From Mycobacterium gordonae (GTDB taxonomy: Bacteria > Actinomycetota > Actinomycetes > Mycobacteriales > Mycobacteriaceae), in the NCBI RefSeq assembly GCF_017086405.1, contig NZ_CP070973.1, forward strand, positions 2,884,739 through 2,948,738: a stretch of 64,000 bases of DNA. The letters run 5' to 3'. The position numbers and the translations under genes are program-made. The notes under the pieces were generated by a model. The model saw only the letters and a list, made by a program, of their open reading frames with translations. It was not told the DNA's origin and searched no databases. Numbering within the stretch: position 1 is the stretch's first letter; the number at the start of each line of letters is the position of its first letter. This document shows positions 53,036 through 62,783 of the stretch, piece by piece.

Positions 53036-54520
53036 CTATCCCGTGTATCGGTAGTCGTCCAAATCGAAATGCCTACTGCGCCAATAGGCTTCGACCGTCG
53101 TGGTGGGTCGCAGCGGAACGTCGCCGTTCTTGTCGAAGTAGTAGCTGTTGGCCAGCCGGCAGCTGTCCTGCCAGAACACTTGCCGATAGCGCCGGCGCAT
53201 CATCTCGGCGAAATACCGGTCGTTGGCTTCCTCGGTGATCTCGACCCGCGTCGCACCCTGTTGGCGTGCCCGTTTCAGGCAGCGCAGGATGTGGTGGGTC
53301 TGGGTCTCGATCAGCGCGAAGTAGGACGACCCGACATAGCCGTAGGGCCCGAAGACGGCGAAGAAATTCGGGAAGCCGGGAATGCTGACGCCCTCGTAGG
53401 CCTGGGTGCGGTGCTCGTCCCAGAACCGGCTCAACGATTGTCCCCCCACGCCGGTGACCGCATAAGTCAGTACGTCGTCGGTATCGAGCACCTTGAAGCC
53501 GGTGGCCAGGATCAACACATCGACGTCGTGGGAGGCGCCATCGGTGGTGGTGACGGACGACGGGGTGATCTTGTCGATGGGTTCGATGACCAAGTGCACG
53601 TTGTCGCGGTTGAACGTGGACAGATAGGTGTTGTGGAAGCCCGGCCGTTTGCAACCCACCGCATATTGCGGCGTCAGCTGTTCGCGCACCTCGGGGTCGT
53701 CGACCTCCTGGCGCAGGTATCGGCGTCCCGCCGCCGCCATCCATTTGGCCAGTGGAAACACCGTGAAATAGTGCGCCGAGATCGGGAAACTGGCTTCGAC
53801 GAAGGCCTGGCTGAGCGCCCGCTGCACCGCTTTGCCGCCGGGAATCCGCATCGCCCAGCGCACCGCCGCCGGCAGCGGAACGTCGAACTTCGGGAAGCAC
53901 CAGATGGGCGTGCGCTGAAAGACTGTCAGGCTCGCGACCGCCGGCGCGATCTCCGGGATGATCTGGACGGCCGAGGCGCCGGTGCCGATGATCCCGACGC
54001 GCTTGCCCGTCAAGTCCTGGCTGTGGTCCCAGCGCGCGGTGTGCATGGTGGTGCCGTCGAAAGAATCGACCCCGTCAATGTCGGGCAGTTTGGGCACCGT
54101 CAAAACCCCGCTGGCGCTGATGATGAACCGGGCGGTGACCTCCCCGCCGGGGTCGGTATGCACCCGCCACAGGCCGTGCTCCTGGTCGAACTCCGCGGCG
54201 ATCACCTTGGTGTTGAACCTGATTCGGGACCTGATGCCGTACTTCTCCACGCAGTGTTCGGCGTATGCCCTGAGTTCCCGCCCCGGTGCGTAGGTGCGTG
54301 ACCAGTCCGGGCTCTGCTCGAACGAGAATTGGTAGGAGAACGACGGAATGTCCACGGCGATACCGGGATAGGTGTTCCAGTACCAGGTGCCGCCGACGCC
54401 GTCGCCGGATTCGACGATCAGATAGTCGGCGAATCCCGCCTCGTCGAGCTTGATGGCGGCGCCGATACCGGAGAACCCGGCGCCGACGATCAGGACTTCG
54501 TGGTCAGGAGCGGTAGCCAT
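53036..54520 (-). CDS. FAD-containing Baeyer-Villiger-type monooxygenase (Rv1393c family)
   Basis: 494 residues. The N-terminal FAD-binding GAGFSGIGAAIKL is followed by GVGGTWYWNTYPGIAVD, the Baeyer-Villiger fingerprint FDGTTMHTARWDH and the NADPH-binding GTGASAVQIIPEIA. The C-terminal part has VLILATGFKVLDTDD. It oxidises ketones or other lipophilic substrates with NADPH and oxygen; paralogues such as EthA activate ethionamide. ATG start with GGAGGAATG upstream. It is flanked by a hairpin downstream and is tandem to a PE_PGRS gene. Confidence 0.93.
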   Translation of the reverse strand: MATAPDHEVLIVGAGFSGIGAAIKLDEAGFADYLIVESGDGVGGTWYWNTYPGIAVDIPSFSYQFSFEQSPDWSRTYAPGRELRAYAEHCVEKYGIRSRIRFNTKVIAAEFDQEHGLWRVHTDPGGEVTARFIISASGVLTVPKLPDIDGVDSFDGTTMHTARWDHSQDLTGKRVGIIGTGASAVQIIPEIAPAVASLTVFQRTPIWCFPKFDVPLPAAVRWAMRIPGGKAVQRALSQAFVEASFPISAHYFTVFPLAKWMAAAGRRYLRQEVDDPEVREQLTPQYAVGCKRPGFHNTYLSTFNRDNVHLVIEPIDKITPSSVTTTDGASHDVDVLILATGFKVLDTDDVLTYAVTGVGGQSLSRFWDEHRTQAYEGVSIPGFPNFFAVFGPYGYVGSSYFALIETQTHHILRCLKRARQQGATRVEITEEANDRYFAEMMRRRYRQVFWQDSCRLANSYYFDKNGDVPLRPTTTVEAYWRSRHFDLDDYRYTG

Positions 54521-54760
54521 TGCGCATTCCTCCGATGGCGTTGCACGCCGCCGAACTTCGGTGGTGCATTGCTGCTATTCGCAGCGTACGGCCCGGAATC
54601 ACGTTTAAGCCGTGCGGCTTCGCTAACCCGGCAGAATGCCTCGCCGCCCCTCAAGTCCTTACCAGGATGCGGTTGGGCCCGCCGGAGCCACCCCGCACCG
54701 ACATTGCCGACGAACTGTGCAGACCCGCCGTAGGAAGACCAGCTGGTCCACCAGTGCGCG

Positions 54761-56464
54761 TCAGCCCGGCGCGCCGGGGAGCCCGGTGGCGCCGGAGCCA
54801 CCCAGCAGTTGCCCGCGGGCGCCGCCGTTGCCGGCGACCCCGCCGGTGCCGCCGATGCTGCCTGTCCCGGGCGCTCCGCCGGGACCGCCGTTGCCGCCGT
54901 CGCCGCCGTTGCCGAGCAGCCTGGCGGCCCCGCCATCGCCACCCGTTCCGCCTGGACCACCAGGGGAATTAATGAATGCGGTGCCACTGCCCCCAGCACC
55001 TCCCGCGCCGCCTACTCCGCCCGCGCCGATCCAGCCGGCGGTTCCGCCGGCACCTCCCGCGCCGCCCTTCACCCCGGTGAAGGCGATCGGGTCGAATCCG
55101 CTGGTCCCACCGGCGCCACCGGCGCCACCGTTGCCGAAGAGGTTCGCGAAGCCACCGGCGCCGCCGATGCCGCCGGGCCCGCGTCCTCCGGCTGCACTTC
55201 CGGCGTTGCCGCCGGCTCCGCCGTTTCCGAACTGGCCTGCCACGCCGCCCGCACCGCCATTGCCGCCCCCGGCATTGCCGTTGCCGCCTGCGCCGCCGGC
55301 CCCGCCGTTACCAAACAGCCGGGCCGCACCGCCAGCACCGCCGGCGCCGCCGATATTGGTGCTGTTGGTGACGATCGACCCGCCGGTCCCGCCGCCGCCA
55401 CCGTTGCCGTACAACAGTCCGCCGACGCCGCCGTTGCCTCCGCCTCCGCCATTGCTGAACAAGCCGGTTCCGCCGGCCCCCCCTGCGCCGCCGTCGCCGA
55501 TCAGCCCGACAGATCCGCCGGTACCGCCGGCGCCGCCAGCGCCGCCGCCACCGATGGCGTTCCCGCCGGCCCCGCCGGCTCCGCCGTGGCCGACGAGCTG
55601 TACTGAACCGCCCGCGCCGCCCGCTCCGCTGAGGCCACCGCCGCCGAGTCCCGCGCCGCCCAGTCCACCAACCCCGCCGGTGCCACCATTGCCGAATAAC
55701 GCGGTTCCACCGGCACCACCCGCGCCACCGGGGCCACCTAGTGCGAGGTCGGCCGGATTGATTCCACCCTGGCCCCCTTGTCCGCCGACCCCTCCGTTGC
55801 CGAACAGGCCGCCAGCACCGCCGGCGCCGCCCATGCCGCCCGCACCGCCGGGCCCGGTCATGACGGTGGCACCCACTCCACCCGTTCCTCCGGCGCCGCC
55901 GGTCCCGTACAGCCACCCGCCGTTGCCGCCCGCGCCGCCGGCGGCCCCCACACCACCGACCCCGCCGGCGCCGCCGTTGCCGATCAACCCGGCGGCTCCG
56001 CCCGCACCACCGGCCACGCCGGCGCTGACTCCAGCAGCACCGTTGCCCCCGTTGCCGTACAGCAGCCCGCCGGCCCCGCCGGCCGCGCCCGGTGTCGCGC
56101 CGTCGGCGCCGTTGCCGATCAACGGACGTCCGAGCAGCACCTGAGTGGGGGTGTTGATCGCGTTCAGCAGCGTCTGTTCGACATTTGAGGCTTCTGCGGC
56201 CGCGTAGGCGTTCGCACCGCCGGTCATCAGTTCGACGAATTGGGCATGGAACGCCGACGCCTGTGCGCTCAACGCCTGGTAGGCCTGCGCGTGGCCGCCG
56301 AACATGGCGGCGATGAGCACAGACACCTCGTCGGCACCCGCGGCCAGCACGCCGGTGGTGGGAAACGCCGCGGCGGCATTGGCGGCGGACAGCGTCGAGC
56401 CGATGTTCGCCAGGTCCGAGGCAGCGGCAGCCACCCACTCCGGCGCCGCGATCACATATGACAT
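54761..56464 (-). CDS. PE_PGRS family protein (567 residues)
   Basis: ATG 56464, with GGGAGG upstream, gives the classic [20 protein letters not shown]. The PE domain ([40 protein letters not shown]) leads to [11 protein letters not shown] and then PGRS repeats ending [15 protein letters not shown]. Its place next to lipH corresponds to PE_PGRS25 (Rv1396c) of M. tuberculosis. The VapBC10 pair, cyp132 and the AraC-type regulator found around there in M. tuberculosis are absent. Confidence 0.93.
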   Translation of the reverse strand: MSYVIAAPEWVAAAASDLANIGSTLSAANAAAAFPTTGVLAAGADEVSVLIAAMFGGHAQAYQALSAQASAFHAQFVELMTGGANAYAAAEASNVEQTLLNAINTPTQVLLGRPLIGNGADGATPGAAGGAGGLLYGNGGNGAAGVSAGVAGGAGGAAGLIGNGGAGGVGGVGAAGGAGGNGGWLYGTGGAGGTGGVGATVMTGPGGAGGMGGAGGAGGLFGNGGVGGQGGQGGINPADLALGGPGGAGGAGGTALFGNGGTGGVGGLGGAGLGGGGLSGAGGAGGSVQLVGHGGAGGAGGNAIGGGGAGGAGGTGGSVGLIGDGGAGGAGGTGLFSNGGGGGNGGVGGLLYGNGGGGGTGGSIVTNSTNIGGAGGAGGAARLFGNGGAGGAGGNGNAGGGNGGAGGVAGQFGNGGAGGNAGSAAGGRGPGGIGGAGGFANLFGNGGAGGAGGTSGFDPIAFTGVKGGAGGAGGTAGWIGAGGVGGAGGAGGSGTAFINSPGGPGGTGGDGGAARLLGNGGDGGNGGPGGAPGTGSIGGTGGVAGNGGARGQLLGGSGATGLPGAPG

Positions 56465-56576
56465 TGCGTACCTCCCGACAGGTAGCGTCAAGCCCGACCG
56501 GATCATCCTATGGCGAGTCCGTCGTTAGAGTCGGGTTTTCGGCGCAATCGCCAAAAACGTTCTTAAGCAAGAAAAT

Positions 56577-57539
56577 TCAGGAGTGCAACGCCTTCTTCAG
56601 CGCGGCGAGACCGCGGTTGGTCGCCGCCGCGGCGGCCGGCACCACCAAGCCGAAACTGACGTACCCGTGCACCATGTTCGGCTCGTTGACCAGTTCCACC
56701 GGAACGCCTGCCTCGCTCAGCAATTCCGCATATCGCGCACCGTCGTCGCGCAGCGGATCGTGGTGGGCCGTGCCGATGAACGCCGGTGGCAGGCCGGCCA
56801 GCACGCCGTTACCAGGGGCCAGATTCACCGGCAGGGTGGTGTGGTCGCTGACGTCGAGGTGAGGGACGTACCAGTTCAAGAACGCCTCTATGACGTCGTC
56901 GTCGAGGATGTGTGCGTTGGCGTTCTCGATGAACGACGGCAGGCTCCGGTCACCGATGCAGGACGGGTACCACAACAGCTGGAAGACCACCGATGGCCCG
57001 TCGTGGTCGCGGGCCAGGTGCGCCATGATCGCCGAGAGGTTGCCACCGGCGGAATCACCGGCGACGGCGATCCGGGACGGATCACCGCCCAGTTCGGCGG
57101 CGTTCTCCCCGACCCAGCGCAGTGCCGCCCAGCTGTCCTCGACCGCTGCCGGGTGAGGATGCTCAGGGGCAAGCCGGTAATCCACGGACACCACGATCGC
57201 CTCCGCACCCACGGCGTGCGCACGGGCGACGTGGTCGTGGGTGTCCAGGTCGCCGAGTGCCCAGCCGCCGCCGTGGTAGAAGACGACCACCGGCAAGTCG
57301 TCCTGCGCCGCGGTGGGGGGCCAGTAGATCCGCACTGGAATATCGGTGTGTTCGCCGTAGCCGATCTTGCGGTCCTCGATCCGCAGATCAGGGAGTAGTT
57401 CCGGAGGAGCCTTGAGCGCGGCAAGCCGGGTGCGGGCAACCTCGACACCGTCGGACGCTGTGAAGGTCAGCGGAACGGCATCGAGCAGCATCTTGAGCAG
57501 CGGATCGATCTCCGGTCGGGCATTGGTCGGGTCCGTCAT
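56577..57539 (-). CDS. lipH: Carboxylesterase/lipase of the hormone-sensitive lipase family (NlhH/LipH)
   Basis: 320 residues from ATG 57539 (TDPTNARPEIDPLLKMLLDA). An alpha/beta-hydrolase with the oxyanion motif FYHGGGWALGD, nucleophile Ser163 in [12 protein letters not shown], and the acid and base in HHDPLRDDGA and NMVHGYVSFG. M. tuberculosis NlhH hydrolyses short acyl esters. It is 25 bases downstream of lipI, its paralogue, and was very likely produced by tandem duplication. Confidence 0.95.
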   Translation of the reverse strand: MTDPTNARPEIDPLLKMLLDAVPLTFTASDGVEVARTRLAALKAPPELLPDLRIEDRKIGYGEHTDIPVRIYWPPTAAQDDLPVVVFYHGGGWALGDLDTHDHVARAHAVGAEAIVVSVDYRLAPEHPHPAAVEDSWAALRWVGENAAELGGDPSRIAVAGDSAGGNLSAIMAHLARDHDGPSVVFQLLWYPSCIGDRSLPSFIENANAHILDDDVIEAFLNWYVPHLDVSDHTTLPVNLAPGNGVLAGLPPAFIGTAHHDPLRDDGARYAELLSEAGVPVELVNEPNMVHGYVSFGLVVPAAAAATNRGLAALKKALHS

Positions 57540-57564
57540 GGAAACAGCGTATGCAGGCGGGCCG

Positions 57565-58530
57565 CTACCCGTGTAGCGCAACGCGCAAGGCGGCCAAACC
57601 GCGTTCCATCGCGGCGGTGGCAGCGGGCACTACGCCGGCGTAGCCGACGTACCCGTGCACCATCGTTTCGGCGTTGTGCACCTCGGCGGGGACACCGGCG
57701 CCGGCCAGGAGCTCGCCGTAGCGGATGCCGTCGTCGCGCAGCGGGTCGAACCCGGCAACGGCGATGTAGGCGGCCGGCAGGTCAGCGAGGTTGTCCGCTC
57801 GTCCCGGAGCCATCCCGGGCGGTGGGTTCGACATGTCGACTTCCCCTGCGTACCAACGGGAGAAGTCGGCGATGGCCTTCGAATCCAGGATCAGTGCGTT
57901 GGCGTTCTCGGTAAACGACGGCAGCGACGTGTCCCACATGGTGGAGGGGTACCACAGCAGCTGGAATGTGATGGCCGGCCCGCCTTCGTCGCGGGCTCGC
58001 TGGGCGACGGCGGCCGCGATGGTGCCGCCCGCGGAGTCACCTGCGACGGCGATCCGGCTGGTGTCGGCACCGATCTCGGAACCGCACTCGGCAACCCATC
58101 TCGTTGCGGCCCAGGCATCCTCGACAGCGGCAGGGTAGGGGTGCTCGGGTGCCAGGCGGTAGTCGACGGAGACCACGATCGCATCGGCGCCGACCGCATG
58201 TTGGCGCGACGTGCCGTCGTGGGTGTCCAGGTCGCCCATCACAAAGCCGCCGCCGTGAAAGAACAACACCACTGGTGCAGTGGACTGCGTTGGCGGCCAG
58301 TAGATTCTGATGTTGATCGGTCCGCCCGGCCCGTCGATCGCACGGTCCTCGACCCGCAGTTCGGGATGCACCGCCCTGCGCGGCAGGTCACGCAGTCGTT
58401 GTCGGACGGCGTCAATTCCGTCGTCGGGCGATAGCCGAAACGGAACCGCGTCCAGTACCTTCAGCAGGATGGGATCGACTCCGGGTTTCTCGTTACCCCG
58501 AAGCAAGGCGGTGTTGTCGAAATTCGGCAT
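57565..58530 (-). CDS. lipI: Carboxylesterase/lipase LipI, paralogue of LipH
   Basis: 321 residues from ATG 58530 ([19 protein letters not shown]). Oxyanion motif [11 protein letters not shown], nucleophile Ser166 in [12 protein letters not shown], then [14 protein letters not shown] and [11 protein letters not shown]. About half identical to LipH by eye, with the same layout. First gene of lipI-lipH. Its start codon overlaps a possible start of the divergent YhhN-family gene. Confidence 0.95.
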   Translation of the reverse strand: MPNFDNTALLRGNEKPGVDPILLKVLDAVPFRLSPDDGIDAVRQRLRDLPRRAVHPELRVEDRAIDGPGGPINIRIYWPPTQSTAPVVLFFHGGGFVMGDLDTHDGTSRQHAVGADAIVVSVDYRLAPEHPYPAAVEDAWAATRWVAECGSEIGADTSRIAVAGDSAGGTIAAAVAQRARDEGGPAITFQLLWYPSTMWDTSLPSFTENANALILDSKAIADFSRWYAGEVDMSNPPPGMAPGRADNLADLPAAYIAVAGFDPLRDDGIRYGELLAGAGVPAEVHNAETMVHGYVGYAGVVPAATAAMERGLAALRVALHG

Positions 58531-58555
58531 GGAGGTACCGTACGCATCCCGCCTC

Positions 58556-59254
58556 ATGGTTATGGGCTGGGTGGCCGCCGGTTGGGCGGGAATCGCCTAC
58601 GGCGTCTACCTGACGGTCATCGCCTTGCGTCTGCCGCCCGGCAGCGAACTCACTGGGCAGTGGATCCTGCAGCCACCGTTCAAAGCGTCGATGGCGTTGC
58701 TGCTCATGGTTGCCGCCTTTGCGCATCCCGTCGTCCGGGAGCGACGCTGGCTGGTGTTTGCGTTGCTGTTCTCCGCCGGTGGTGACTGGCTGCTCGCGAT
58801 CCCGTGGTGGACCATGTCGTTCGTTCTGGGCCTGGGGTCATTTCTGTTGGCGCACATCTGTTTTCTGGGTGCGCTGGTTCCGCACGTCGCTCCGTCCCGG
58901 CCGCGGATGGCAGCCGCCGCGGCGATGGTGGTGGCCTCGGCGTCGATGCTGACCTGGTTCTGGCCGCATCTGGACAACGGCAAGGAAAACCTGACCCTCC
59001 CGGTAACGGTCTACATCACCGTGCTGTCGGCGATGGTGTGCACCGCGCTGCTGGCCAAGCTGCCCACCATCTGGACCGCCGTGGGAGCGTTGTGCTTCGC
59101 GGCGTCGGATTCGATGATCGCGATCAGCCGATTCATTCTGGGCAACGAGGCGTTGGCGGTGCCGATCTGGTGGTCGTACGCCGCCGCCGAGATCCTGATC
59201 ACGGCCGGTTTCTTCTTCGGCCGCACCGACGTGACCGCGTCCGCCGAGAGCTAG
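58556..59254 (+). CDS. YhhN/TMEM86 family membrane protein (Rv1401 homologue)
   Basis: 232 residues from ATG 58556 ([20 protein letters not shown]); ATG 58529 ([14 protein letters not shown]) is an in-frame alternative. It has seven to eight hydrophobic helices, for example [34 protein letters not shown] and [16 protein letters not shown]. Conserved polar residues within helices (GDWLLA, LAHICF, SDSMIAI) match the family, whose animal members are lysoplasmalogenases; the bacterial role is not established. It lies 32 bases before priA. Confidence 0.85.
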   Translation: MVMGWVAAGWAGIAYGVYLTVIALRLPPGSELTGQWILQPPFKASMALLLMVAAFAHPVVRERRWLVFALLFSAGGDWLLAIPWWTMSFVLGLGSFLLAHICFLGALVPHVAPSRPRMAAAAAMVVASASMLTWFWPHLDNGKENLTLPVTVYITVLSAMVCTALLAKLPTIWTAVGALCFAASDSMIAISRFILGNEALAVPIWWSYAAAEILITAGFFFGRTDVTASAES

Positions 59255-59286
59255 TTGTCGCTGGGCGCAGTTACGGTGGCCGCACC

Positions 59287-61317
59287 GTGACGAGAAAAAG
59301 TCTGTCTGACAACGTAACTGGGCCTATTGCCGGTGCGGTGGCCGAAGTGGAGCCGATCGCGCGGGTGCTGCCGATGCTGTCGGTGCCGCACCTGGATCGT
59401 GAGTTCGACTATCTGGTATCACCGGAGCAGTCCGACGACGCCCAGCCCGGAGTGCGGGTCCGGGTGCGCTTTCACGGTCGGTTGGTCGACGGGTTCGTGC
59501 TGGAACGACGCCACGACACCGACCATCCGGGAAAGCTCGGCTGGCTGGACCGGGTCGTTTCCGCCGAACCCGTCCTCACTCCGGAGATCCGGCGACTGGT
59601 CGAAGCGGTCGCCGCACGCTACGCCGGCACCAGGCCGGATGTGTTGCGCCTGGCTGTGCCTGCCCGGCATGCCCGGGTCGAGAAGGAATTGCCCGCGATA
59701 CCTGCCCTGCCGGTGGTGCAGCCGGTGGATGCCGCCGCCTGGCAGGGCTACGGTCGTGGCGGTCAGTTTCTGGATGCGCTGGCCGAATCCCGGGCCGCTC
59801 GGGCGGTATGGCAGGCCCTGCCGGGGGAGTCGTGGGCGGACCGGTTCGCCGAGGCCGCCGCCCAGACCGTTGCGGCCGGACACTCGGCGCTGGCGATCGT
59901 GCCCGACCAGCGCGATCTCGACCGGTTGTGGCAGGCGGCGGTGGCGCGGGTCGACGAGGCCAGTGTGGTGGCGCTGTCCGCCGGACTCGGCCCTGCCGCG
60001 CGGTACCGGCGGTGGCTGGCCGCGCTACGGGGCAGCGCGCGCGTGGTGATCGGGACCCGCAGCGCGGTGTTTGCGCCGGTGACCGATCTCGGGCTGGTCA
60101 TGGTGTGGTCGGACGCCGACGACAGCCTGGCCGAGCCGCGGGCGCCGTATCCGCACGCCCGCGAGGTGGCGATGCTGCGTGCGCATCAGGCGCGCTGCGC
60201 CGCGCTGATCGGCGGTTACTCCCGGACCGCGGAGGCGCAGGCGCTGGTGCGCAGCGGGTGGGCACAGGACATCGTCGCGGCCCGGCCCGTGGTGCGAGTT
60301 CGCACGCCGCGGGTGGTGGCGCTCGACGACAGCGGATATGCCGACGAGCGCGACCCGGCGGCACACACCGCGCGCCTGCCGTCGATCGCGCTGCGGGCCG
60401 CCCGATCCGCGCTGGAATCCGGGGCTCCGGTGCTGGTGCAGGTGCCGCGACGCGGCTATGTGCCGTCGCTGGCGTGCGGTCGTTGCCGAACGATCGCGCG
60501 CTGTCGGCATTGCACCGGACCGCTGGCGCTGACCGATCGTGGTGGCGGTGCTATGTGCCGCTGGTGCGGGCGGGTCGACCCGGCGCTGCGCTGCGGTCGA
60601 TGCGGGTCCGACGCGGTACGTGCGGCAATTGTCGGGGCCCGGCGCACCGCCGAAGAACTCGGCCGGGCATTCCCGGGCACTTCGGTGGTCACCTCCGCGG
60701 GCGACGTCATCGTGTCCGAGGTGCCGGCGCGGCCGGCGCTGGTGGTGGCCACTCCCGGCGCCGAACCGTGTGCCGCGGGCGGTTACGGTGCCGCGTTGTT
60801 GCTCGATACCTGGGCACTGCTGGGCCGCCAGGACCTGCGCGCGGCCGAGGACGCGCTCTGGCGCTGGATGAACGCCGCTGCCCTGGTACGGCCCCGCGGT
60901 GCCGGCGGGGTGGTCACCGTGGTCGCCGAATCGGCGCTTCCGACGGTGCAGTCGCTGATTCGCTGGGATCCGATCGGCCACGCCGACGCTGAGCTGGCGG
61001 CGCGCGCCGAGGTGGGCCTGCCCCCGAGTGTGCACATCGCCGCCCTGGACGGCACTGCGGAGGCGGTGGCCACCCTGCTCGACGAGGCGCGGCTACCCGA
61101 CGAGGTGGAGCTGCTGGGACCGGTCGATCTGCCCGCGGGAGCGCGCCGGCCGGCGGGCATTGCGGCCGATGCCGCGGTCACCAGGATGCTGGTTCGGGTG
61201 CGCCGGGAGGACGGCCTGCGGCTGGCCGCCGCACTGCGCGGCGCGGTGGGTGTGCTCAGCGCCCGGCAAACCCATGAGCCGGTTCGGGTGCAGATCGACC
61301 CGCTGCATATCGGGTGA
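59287..61317 (+). CDS. priA: Primosomal protein N' (PriA), helicase-motif-deficient actinobacterial form
   Basis: 676 residues from GTG 59287. The 3'BD DNA-binding domain (RVLPMLSVPHLDREFDYLVS, RVRFHGRLVDGFVL) and the double zinc-binding Cys set (CGRCRTIARCRHC, CRWCG, CGRCG) are conserved. No Walker A GxGKT/S is present where helicase motif I should be (around AGHSALAIVPDQRDLDRL), and the DEEH-like box is altered (VWSDADDS). This loss is a known feature of mycobacterial PriA, so it may act as a loading platform rather than a helicase. The frame is open upstream to 58804 but that part overlaps the YhhN gene. Confidence 0.94.
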   Translation: MTRKSLSDNVTGPIAGAVAEVEPIARVLPMLSVPHLDREFDYLVSPEQSDDAQPGVRVRVRFHGRLVDGFVLERRHDTDHPGKLGWLDRVVSAEPVLTPEIRRLVEAVAARYAGTRPDVLRLAVPARHARVEKELPAIPALPVVQPVDAAAWQGYGRGGQFLDALAESRAARAVWQALPGESWADRFAEAAAQTVAAGHSALAIVPDQRDLDRLWQAAVARVDEASVVALSAGLGPAARYRRWLAALRGSARVVIGTRSAVFAPVTDLGLVMVWSDADDSLAEPRAPYPHAREVAMLRAHQARCAALIGGYSRTAEAQALVRSGWAQDIVAARPVVRVRTPRVVALDDSGYADERDPAAHTARLPSIALRAARSALESGAPVLVQVPRRGYVPSLACGRCRTIARCRHCTGPLALTDRGGGAMCRWCGRVDPALRCGRCGSDAVRAAIVGARRTAEELGRAFPGTSVVTSAGDVIVSEVPARPALVVATPGAEPCAAGGYGAALLLDTWALLGRQDLRAAEDALWRWMNAAALVRPRGAGGVVTVVAESALPTVQSLIRWDPIGHADAELAARAEVGLPPSVHIAALDGTAEAVATLLDEARLPDEVELLGPVDLPAGARRPAGIAADAAVTRMLVRVRREDGLRLAAALRGAVGVLSARQTHEPVRVQIDPLHIG

Positions 61318-61323
61318 CGTGGT

Positions 61324-62136
61324 TCAGCGCTTCCGGGCAGTGAAAATCAAGTATTCCCAACGCATTACACCGTCGTGGAGGTACTCGGCGGCGAGCTCGG
61401 CCAGTTCCGCGTCGAGTGCGGCGGTGTACGCCGGATCTCCGGCGATCTGTCGGTAGGCGTTGACGACGGGACCGTAGTGCCGCTTGAAGTAGTCGCGACA
61501 GGCTTCGGGGGAGTCGAAGCGGTCGACCCGCAACGCACCTGATCGCGTGCGGATGTCGCTGACGTGATCGCCGAAGAGCACGCTGATGTATCTCGGGCAA
61601 CCCCACCATGTTTCGTGAGGGGACCTGCGGTGCATCATCGGACGGAAGGGCCGTACGGCGGACAGCAACCGGCCGTAGAAGCCGTCCGGCGTCCAGCTCA
61701 GCACGCTGATCTTGCCCCCGCGGCGACAGACCCGGGCCATTTCGTCGGCGGTGCGCTGCTGGCGGGGGGCGAACATGGACCCGATAGACGAGAGCACCGC
61801 GTCGAACTCCTCCGCCCGGAAGGGCAGGGCCTCGGCGTTGGCCTCACGCCAACGCAGTCGCAGCCCTTGCTCGGCCGCTCGCAGCTTTGCATGCTGCAGC
61901 AGTTCGGGGGTCAGGTCGATGGCGGTCACGTGGGCGCCGGCCGCGGCTGCGGGTATCGATGCGTTGCCGGTACCGGCCGCGACATCCAGAACCAGGTCAC
62001 CAGGGCCGATACCCGAGGCGGAGGGCAGTATCTGTCCCAGCGGCGACAACACCTCATCGGCGTAGGTGGGGTAGTCGCCGAGTTGCCACATGGCCCGGTG
62101 CGTGGTTGCCGGGGCTTCGCAGACGGAACTGGTCAT
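61324..62136 (-). CDS. SAM-dependent methyltransferase (Rv1403c)
   Basis: 270 residues from ATG 62136, with AGGAGATC just upstream. Class I motifs: VLDVAAGTGNASIPAAAAGA, AIDLTPELLQHAKLRA, DAVLSSIGSMFAPRQQ and RRGGKISVLSWTPDGF. Paralogous to the gene at 62784-63608. In M. tuberculosis both are controlled by the MarR regulator Rv1404 and respond to acid. The acceptor is unknown. Its 3' end is 7 bases from that of the convergent priA. Confidence 0.92.
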   Translation of the reverse strand: MTSSVCEAPATTHRAMWQLGDYPTYADEVLSPLGQILPSASGIGPGDLVLDVAAGTGNASIPAAAAGAHVTAIDLTPELLQHAKLRAAEQGLRLRWREANAEALPFRAEEFDAVLSSIGSMFAPRQQRTADEMARVCRRGGKISVLSWTPDGFYGRLLSAVRPFRPMMHRRSPHETWWGCPRYISVLFGDHVSDIRTRSGALRVDRFDSPEACRDYFKRHYGPVVNAYRQIAGDPAYTAALDAELAELAAEYLHDGVMRWEYLIFTARKR

Positions 62137-62224
62137 CGGATCTCCTGCGGTGTCGAAGTCGCCGCCGCTCCCCGCAAACAAATCCGTCAGCAACTATATT
62201 GGCAAGCAACAATTAAGTTATTCC

Positions 62225-62245
62225 ATTGTAGGAGGCTGTTACAAT
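62225..62245. promoter_or_regulatory. Putative MarR (Rv1404) operator
   Basis: ATTGTA (62225-62230) and TACAAT (62240-62245) form a perfect 6-bp inverted repeat with a 9-base spacer, a typical MarR-family operator size. It lies in the 147-base, AT-rich divergent region between the Rv1403c-like and Rv1404-like genes, 39 bases before the MarR start, so it could control both. Confidence 0.6.
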
Positions 62246-62283
62246 TTCTCTGCTCTAGCTAAGCACCGGGGAAGGGGGCTTCG

Positions 62284-62763
62284 ATGGCACCAGAGAATGC
62301 GACCACGGATTCGCTGGACATGATCACCGATTCGTTGTTGACGGCGTCAAGGCTGTTGGTCGGTATCTCGGCTAATTCTATTGCCGCGGTAGACGACACG
62401 ATCACCATCCCGCAGTTCCGCACGCTGGTCATCTTGTCCAACCGCGGTCCGGTGAATCTGGCGACGTTGGCGACCCTGTTGGGTGTGCAGCCGTCGGCCA
62501 CCGGCCGCATGGTCGATCGGCTGGTCAGCGCAGGACTGATCGACCGCATGCCGCACCCAACCTCCCGTCGCGAACTGCTTGCCACCCTCACCAAGCGCGG
62601 CCGCGAAGTGGTCGCCAAGGTGACGGCCAACCGGCGTACCGAGATCGCACGCATCGTCGAGAAGATGCCCCCGGCCGAACGCCATGGGCTGGTCCGCGCG
62701 CTCACCGCGTTCACCGCCGCCGGCGGCGAACCCGACGCTCACATCGAGTTGCTCGACATGTGA
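62284..62763 (+). CDS. MarR family transcriptional regulator (Rv1404)
   Basis: 159 residues, one less than Rv1404. Winged helix-turn-helix: TIPQFRTLVILSNRG, NLATLATLLGVQPSATGRMV (recognition helix) and the wing PTSRRELLATLTKRGREV. Rv1404 represses the flanking methyltransferase genes and links them to acid adaptation. The gene stands between two paralogous methyltransferase genes, both on the opposite strand. Probably autoregulated through the palindrome upstream. Confidence 0.94.
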   Translation: MAPENATTDSLDMITDSLLTASRLLVGISANSIAAVDDTITIPQFRTLVILSNRGPVNLATLATLLGVQPSATGRMVDRLVSAGLIDRMPHPTSRRELLATLTKRGREVVAKVTANRRTEIARIVEKMPPAERHGLVRALTAFTAAGGEPDAHIELLDM

Positions 62764-62783
62764 GCGCCGGACCGCTCCGGTTT

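Noticed and set aside
58804..59286. Extended priA frame starting inside the YhhN gene
   Set aside because: The YhhN frame is a clear membrane protein there, and the extra residues are Arg/Gly-rich with no PriA similarity.
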